From Sarcocystis neurona (Eukaryota > Apicomplexa > Conoidasida > Eucoccidiorida > Sarcocystidae): a stretch of 64,000 bases of DNA. The stretch's first letter is position 1; each line of letters starts with the position of its first letter. The notes under the pieces are model-generated. The model was not told where the DNA came from and searched no databases. It saw nothing but the letters and a program-made list of their open reading frames with translations. The stretch is from contig KL647288.1 in NCBI GenBank assembly GCA_000727475.1, positions 6,103,414-6,167,413 on the forward strand. The letters are read 5' to 3'. This document shows positions 58,700 to 64,000 of the stretch, one piece after another. The translations under genes were made by a program, and so were the position numbers.

Positions 58700-59257
58700 A
58701 TGTGAAAAGCGCCCCCGTACCTGAAACACCTCTTCCACGACGCTACTGCTGATACGGTACAGTGTTTGCTACATGCCTAAAATCACGGTGGTTGTCCTCG
58801 ACATTGTGGAATGCAGCCAGTTTTGGCGAGGTGATGCTGCCTTAACTAAGGTCAGAGCTGTTGCTCAAACGCACAAAGCCGCCCTCAAGGCAACATGTGT
58901 GGGCATAACGACAGGTATACAACGTCTTCGGGGACGTCTGCCTCTCGCGTCGTTGTTCTTGTATCCCGCTGTATTGTTCCAGTCTACGCGTGATCCACAA
59001 CTACAGTGTGAATTTCGGTGCTGAAGCTCGTATCCTCTACGCAGCGCATTTGTTGGAAACCTGTGCGTCACTTTGTGGCCGCCTCGTAGTGATACCACAC
59101 GCGTGCCAGTACACATTTTTCAGTCTCTACACAGTTGTTGGCGCTGGTCGCTTTCTCTGAATGCTTTCCAGCCGTGCACGAGACGTGGAGGAAGTGCGGC
59201 ATGCGTTAGTAGATAAATATGCATGCTTGCGACCACGAAGCAGGTACCGGCCGGAGA
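58700..59257. other. Short intergenic stretch, nothing supportable
   Basis: A plus-strand ATG frame starts at 58773 (MPKITVVVLDIVECSQF) but loses coding character after a possible donor near 58,850. No linked exon found. Confidence 0.35.
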
Positions 59258-59790
59258 ATGTCGACGTTGGAGACTGTGCTTAGTGCTCGAGCGCACCACC
59301 GGGACTGTCTCGCACAGCAGTGGATAGGTTTAAACCCTGCCGACGTCGTGGCAACTACGTATAGCGTGCTTCGTAAAATGTTCTCAGAGTACAGGGGCAG
59401 ACACGCATGCACCGAGCAGATACGCATGCCCCGGGCAGACACGCACGCACCAACGCAGTCGGTGTACAATAGCGTTTGCCCCAGGGCTCAAGGAAATGTA
59501 CTTCCGTATTTTAGCACACGTCAATACCGGTGTGAAGCGTCTACCCTGCCACGACGGCCGGGGGCACCTGCGTGCCTGCGTACACGCGAGCTCTGCAATG
59601 TAGCTACTTGTACGTCAAGCACACACCATAAATAGTTGCGGGGTATGTCGCCACAGGTTTTTGCGCAGCTCCGTATCTCTCACTGCAGCCGTTGCGTTAC
59701 TCTACAAGCATACTCGCTGCCGTCGACAGAACGACAGCCGCATCGCTGTACTCCGTAATCCACTCAGGGCGATTGCAGCCGTCCCGCTGA
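59258..59790 (+). CDS. Possible two-exon small protein, 78 aa
   Basis: Exon 1 (59258-59372) starts at ATG and reads MSTLETVLSARAHHRD, then LNPADVVATTYSVL, and ends at a GTAAAA donor, phase 1. Exon 2 (59669-59790) follows a tttttgcgcag acceptor and reads YLSLQPLRYSTSILAAVDRT, ending in TGA. The phases agree and both pieces look protein-like, but the donor is weak and there is no family match. Treat as tentative. Confidence 0.28.
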
Positions 59791-60613
59791 TAGCAACAGG
59801 TACCTTGGCCATGATCACGGACTGTGTCTGCCCTATCTTCGTCGCCATCACGGAGTGTGTCGGCGCGCCTGGCTATCACGACGGAAAACTCCCTCGCTGC
59901 GAGTCTGTGATACAGTGCTTTGTTGGTGAAACCTCGGTCGTTACTGATGAAGATACCGCGGAAAAATTTCCTCGCTCGCTGGTCGGCGCCACAGAGCGTG
60001 AACCTTTGTTTATGGCAGATGAATTTGCGCCAGCGCCTACGTTGGTGGCTGTTTTGTTTCCATAGTTGCTGCCAGGATCAACACCGGCGCAGTTAAAGTG
60101 GCCAGCGACAAACGCGCCGGGGTAACCACTCAGGAGTAGTCACCGTATCCTAGGTGACGCAGTCGACTGCTCTCTGTGATTCCTTCAACCCGCGAACACC
60201 GCTGCACCACCTCCAGCACACATTCACAGTCCACGCGTTTCCGTCGTCCTCTTGCATCCCTTTGACGCGCTTGTTCGCGCACAACGATTGACTGCGCCTG
60301 TGCGCACTAGCACATAAAGAATGAGCACACGCCCGTCTGCGAGGACACCCACCTCTGACCGCAACAGCGGGCACGACGCGAACACTCTAAAGCAGGCCAC
60401 TAAGTCCTACATGACCTGACCGTGTGCAATTTACATACGCAAACACCCGCCGACGTACGTCCTGACGCGTATATGGTAGCATATGTGTTTTCATGTAAAA
60501 TCATACGCACGGGTGCGCGGACGTACACAAGTGTCCACTTAATATTGACGTAATCACGGACTCTCGTTCTTCCAAGGAACTGGTATGTACTTCACCACAA
60601 AACAGGCGCCCGG
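59791..60613. other. Intergenic region, nothing supportable
   Basis: Convergent region between a plus-strand candidate and the minus-strand large gene. Short open frames only. Confidence 0.4.
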
Positions 60614-63600
60614 TCATGTTAGTTCTCGAGAGTGTTCGGACGGCTTCCACAACTCAAGGAAGGCTCCTTCGATGTCTTCAAAATACACTTTTTCCAGATC
60701 GACGTTGAATGCACTAGTTCTGTTCTGGTCGTCTTCTTGTGCCACGTCCTGTCTGCAGACATCAACAGCCGTTAACAAATTTCTTTCCTCCATACTTCCC
60801 TCTCACGCCTTCAAATTCTTCAGTGGTGAGCTGGCGACTCTACGCAAAATAACTTATTTATTTTCTCACAGGCCTAGTCCTGCTCAGCTGAATGGCCTGT
60901 GCTTTGTTATTTCCTCAGTCCAGTCCTGAAAGAGCTGCCATTTACCAGTACACCGCCAGTCGTCCGCTCTTCTCTTTTATGCGTCCTCCTGTGCCATTTC
61001 ACCTCGTTACCCTTTGAAATTTTCAGTCACACGATATGCACGCCCGAGTCTGCGGCAACACAGTTGCTTCTGGTTAAGCCTTTTTTCTTCAGAAGACGGC
61101 TCCACTTTCTCTGGCCAGTCACTACACACCGCCACACCCATGCATCCACTGTCCTTCTCAGCATCCTCCGTTTCACTGTACTCTTCCACCACGGGTGCAA
61201 CTGTATTACCAACTTGCACACCGCTAGAATTGATGCCTCCTTCGACGACGACCTCCTTCAGATAATCACTCCGTTCATTATCGTCCATCTCTTCGTCGTC
61301 GTCCGATGTTCTACCTTGCAAACCACGAGCCACCATCGCATCCGTATGTCCGCCGTTCTCCTCAGCATCCTCCGACGCACTGTGTTCTTGCACTGCAGGT
61401 AAACGTGTATCAACACCTCGCACTCCTTCGACGCTGTCTCCTCCTTCCACTACTGTGTCAGACTGTTTGTCCCACAGTCCCTTCTCTTCCATCTCCTCTT
61501 CCTCATTTGCCATCGAACGGAACGGGTGAGTCGGTCCGCCTACCACCGAGCTCAAAAGGTCATGAAAAGATTTCCCTGCCGTAGCGTCTTCAGAATATTT
61601 TGTACGCACTTGCTCTTCTCGTGTTAAATCTGCTCGACCCGCTTTCGCTAACGCATCTCCCAGTGCTGTCGTCTGCTCTTCTCCAAATAGCGTCCCTTCC
61701 ACTGGTCCCGCCTGTGCTTCGTTACATGCTGTTGCCTTTTTTCTTCCGCCTGCTGGTTTTTCATCTTTCCTTCTTCCACTGAAACTCTGCTTGTTCGCCT
61801 CTCTATCTGTCTTCTCCCCCTCAGGGGGTGCTGCACGGTCTGCCTTAACTGGAGGCAGCCGACAGCTCTCCGCCTCTGGCTTTCTTTCAACCGCTTCTGC
61901 GGGTGCTGTATCTGGTTCATCTCTCTCAGCGTAAGGCATATGGAGACACAGCAGCGTCTCTGTACTGCTGTCGCTGACTTTCCCCGCTGTCGGGCGGGTT
62001 TCGTCAGCCTTGAAAGCTACACGGCTACCGCTTGCGTGTGTCTCTCGATCACTCGTACCATCTTGTGCTTCTGTGTCACTGCGGAGATCACTACTATCTC
62101 TTCCGGCGAACCCAGCGATTTCTTCCCTGCGACAGCCGAAACTCACTCTTCCCGCACCACTGCTCTCACTGTTAGTCTCTTCGTTACCCGCCCCGTTGCT
62201 GAAACTATACAACTCTTTACGGTCGTACGTCCCGAACATCCGCTTACTGCCGCTACTGCTATTACTATCACCAGTATGGGAAAGAGGTGGTTGCTGTTTA
62301 GTGCCGCTGAAGTTCAAAATCTGGCCTGCGGCGTTGCTGCCCATCTCTCTCTCTGCGCTGCTCCAACTGGATTCATGCGCTTCACCACTGCCCCGCCTGC
62401 TGCTCAAATATGGCTTTGTGGCGGTGTTACTACTGATTTCTTCGTCACTCCCACTATCCCCATATTCTTCGTTTTTTTTGTGGCTGCTGGTGCTGCTAAT
62501 TTCACCTTCACCTAGGTTGCTCTCACATTCTTGCTTTTCACTACTGTGTGAGTTGCGTCGTGTACGCGCCCCGAGCCCACTGTGGATGCTGCGAGTTCTA
62601 ACGGGCGTGTTCTCGGCACAGCAAGCATCTCCCTGTTCCTTTCTGTTGCTGCTCGTCGCCTTAACGAGCAGCTTCAGTTCTCTTTTCCGTCGCTCAATGG
62701 CTTCGTGCGCCTTGGAGTACCCATATATCTCCGGATCTGTTTCCTCCGTTTCTGCGTCGGCCTCCGCTCGTGTTAGCAGTCGTGGAGGTGGAGCTTTTCC
62801 AAAATTAATACACGCCGGGCCGAGTGCTGAAGCAAGGGCGCCAATTTTCGATGAGGCGTGCGCACTTACTGTCGGTGATTGTTCCCCTCCTGAATGCCGT
62901 ACTTCACGCTGTGGTGTTCCTGCTGCTGACTCTGTAGTTTCAATACGTAAGGCCGCCTCAGCACCACTGCGGCCCGCAGCTTTGCGTCCACCTACTCTTG
63001 ACTTTGGCTCCACCGTTGAAACATCTACTGGTGCTTCTCTCTTCCACGCAACTGATGCGTAGTGTCCTTGCGTTCGATCACTTCCGCCTTCCAGTGCCCT
63101 GTCGTTTCCTGATGTGCTAGATTCTTGCCTGCTGCTGCCTCTTTCACCAGAACGAAGACCGCCTGAGGCATCTCTTGCGCGGCTGCCTGTGCAGCCTCCA
63201 TCGCTTCTACGTGCCGCCTCAGCAGTCGACGTTGCAACCGGTGCTATCGCTTCCGCAGGTGTGTCGACGCGTCTGTGCGGTGCAGTGGTGGGAAACTCGT
63301 CTGCACTGGTGTGGCTTTCACCTCTCTTGAGCGCTCCTTCCGCCTTCGCAACCCAGTACGGTTTGCCGTATCTCCCTACGATATCAACGGAACCGAGGAG
63401 TTCTCTCGCACTTCTTACATTCGTCGAACTTACGATAGTGATAGGCGCAGCAGCTCGTGGGGAGGCTGTTGCACCAGCGGTCAACAAGCGTTGGTACTGC
63501 TCTTTTAAACACTTCACCGGTGTTCTTGCCGTGGCACTGGCCGTGGCGCTATCACCTTGTTGGTTGATTGAGGACTCACCCAGCCGCCCGTCCTGCTCCG

Positions 63601-64000
63601 GCAATCTTGCGGGCGTTTTCGCTGCCACCGGCGTTGAGGCTGTCGTGGCTACAGGCTGGCAGGGCAGAGGCCCTTTGTTTTCTTCGAGTAACTTGCGCCG
63701 CTCGTACTGGGCCCTCAACAGCTTCGTTGCCTCTACAGGCTGAAGCACTGTCTGCTGTCGCTGCTGCTGTACATGTTGCGGCTGATGTGTCTGTTGCTGC
63801 CGCCCCTCTTTAAGCGGCCTCTCCCGGCGTTCAAACTTTTTCCTCAGCGACGTGACCGTTGAGCATTCCCCACCGTGCACTGTTATTACGTTCTTACGCA
63901 TTCGATCGCCAGTATCCTTCAAAGAAGCATTGCTTTTGCAAGTCGCGGGTGCTGATGTCGTCTCGCTTTTCACTGCAACTTCTGTGGCGGGTGGGGATCC
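60614..64000 (-). CDS. Large low-complexity protein with LRxxFERR-like repeats, 5' partial
   Basis: The main exon is open from the right window edge (frame GGA at 64000) to TAA at 61007, or to a GTGACT donor after 61031. With that donor it joins exon 60839-60796 and then 60752-60614 (TGA), whose product DVAQEDDQNRTSAFNVDLEK is clearly coding. That last intron would be only 43 nt, so 60793-60614 (ATG, 59 aa) may be a separate reading. The N-terminal part has three spaced copies of a helical motif: SLRKKFERRE, LLRAQYERRK and CLKEQYQRLL. The middle is Ser/Gly/Glu-rich. The C-terminal 130 residues contain two tandem copies of an acidic unit (EGVRGVDTRLPAVQEHSASE and SGVQVGNTVAPVVEEYSETE). No catalytic domain is seen. 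It may be a cytoskeleton-associated or scaffold protein, but I assign no function. Confidence 0.62.

Noticed and set aside
1..64000. tRNA, rRNA, transposon or organelle insertions.
   Set aside because: I found no cloverleaf-compatible segments, rRNA cores, reverse-transcriptase or transposase motifs, or long terminal repeats by eye; a covariance-model and repeat-library search would be needed to exclude them.

Overview
The window looks like nuclear DNA of an apicomplexan parasite, most likely a coccidian. The evidence is: base composition near 50% GC; small GT-AG-spliced exons inside long introns; very large single-exon stretches of Ser/Ala/Gln-rich protein; an ApiAP2 DNA-binding domain; an axonemal docking protein, which only a lineage with flagellated male gametes would need; and a purine-rich start context (caaaATGG) at one small gene. 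The low gene density and TA-, TG- and TCTG-type microsatellites would suit a large coccidian genome such as Sarcocystis, but the species is an inference. I recognised no rRNA, tRNA, CRISPR array or intact transposon.

Left part (1-25 kb). A saccharopine-dehydrogenase-like oxidoreductase (+, 5' end outside the window) is followed by a minus-strand gene of 13 exons for an outer-dynein-arm docking protein of the CCDC151/ODAD3 family. Next come a short plus-strand zinc-finger-like ORF and a long minus-strand gene (about 22.5-15.0 kb) for a multi-spanning membrane protein whose two membrane halves are separated by a long charged loop. A 64-codon ORF sits at 24.1-24.2 kb.

Middle (25-43 kb). A very large minus-strand ApiAP2 gene (25.2-34.7 kb, about 2,890 residues visible) carries one AP2 domain split by an intron. 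Upstream, on the plus strand, is a two-exon gene for a small Cys-containing protein. Between 39.1 and 43.0 kb three minus-strand genes lie close together: an EF-hand-like protein, a small acidic protein, and a four-exon mitochondrial protein with the signature of the ATP-synthase inhibitor IF1. The introns of the last gene hold a 14-bp minisatellite and a diverged 119-bp tandem duplication.

Right part (43-64 kb). About 4 kb holds nothing I can call. A minus-strand gene of at least eight short exons follows (50.0-47.1 kb), then a single-exon Ser-rich protein (50.3-52.4 kb), a short partial gene, a two-exon acidic protein (54.3-57.5 kb), a TA-rich 138-bp triplication, two doubtful small genes, and the 3' part of a large minus-strand gene that runs off the right edge.

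The genes form no operon or pathway; gene order is ordinary eukaryotic. Two themes recur. Many real exons are shorter than 60 codons and show only when splice sites and reading phase are followed by eye. Products fall into flagellar (ODAD3-like), mitochondrial (IF1-like) and transcriptional (ApiAP2) groups plus lineage-specific proteins. Multi-exon models below were built by hand from GT-AG signals and phase continuity, without transcripts.
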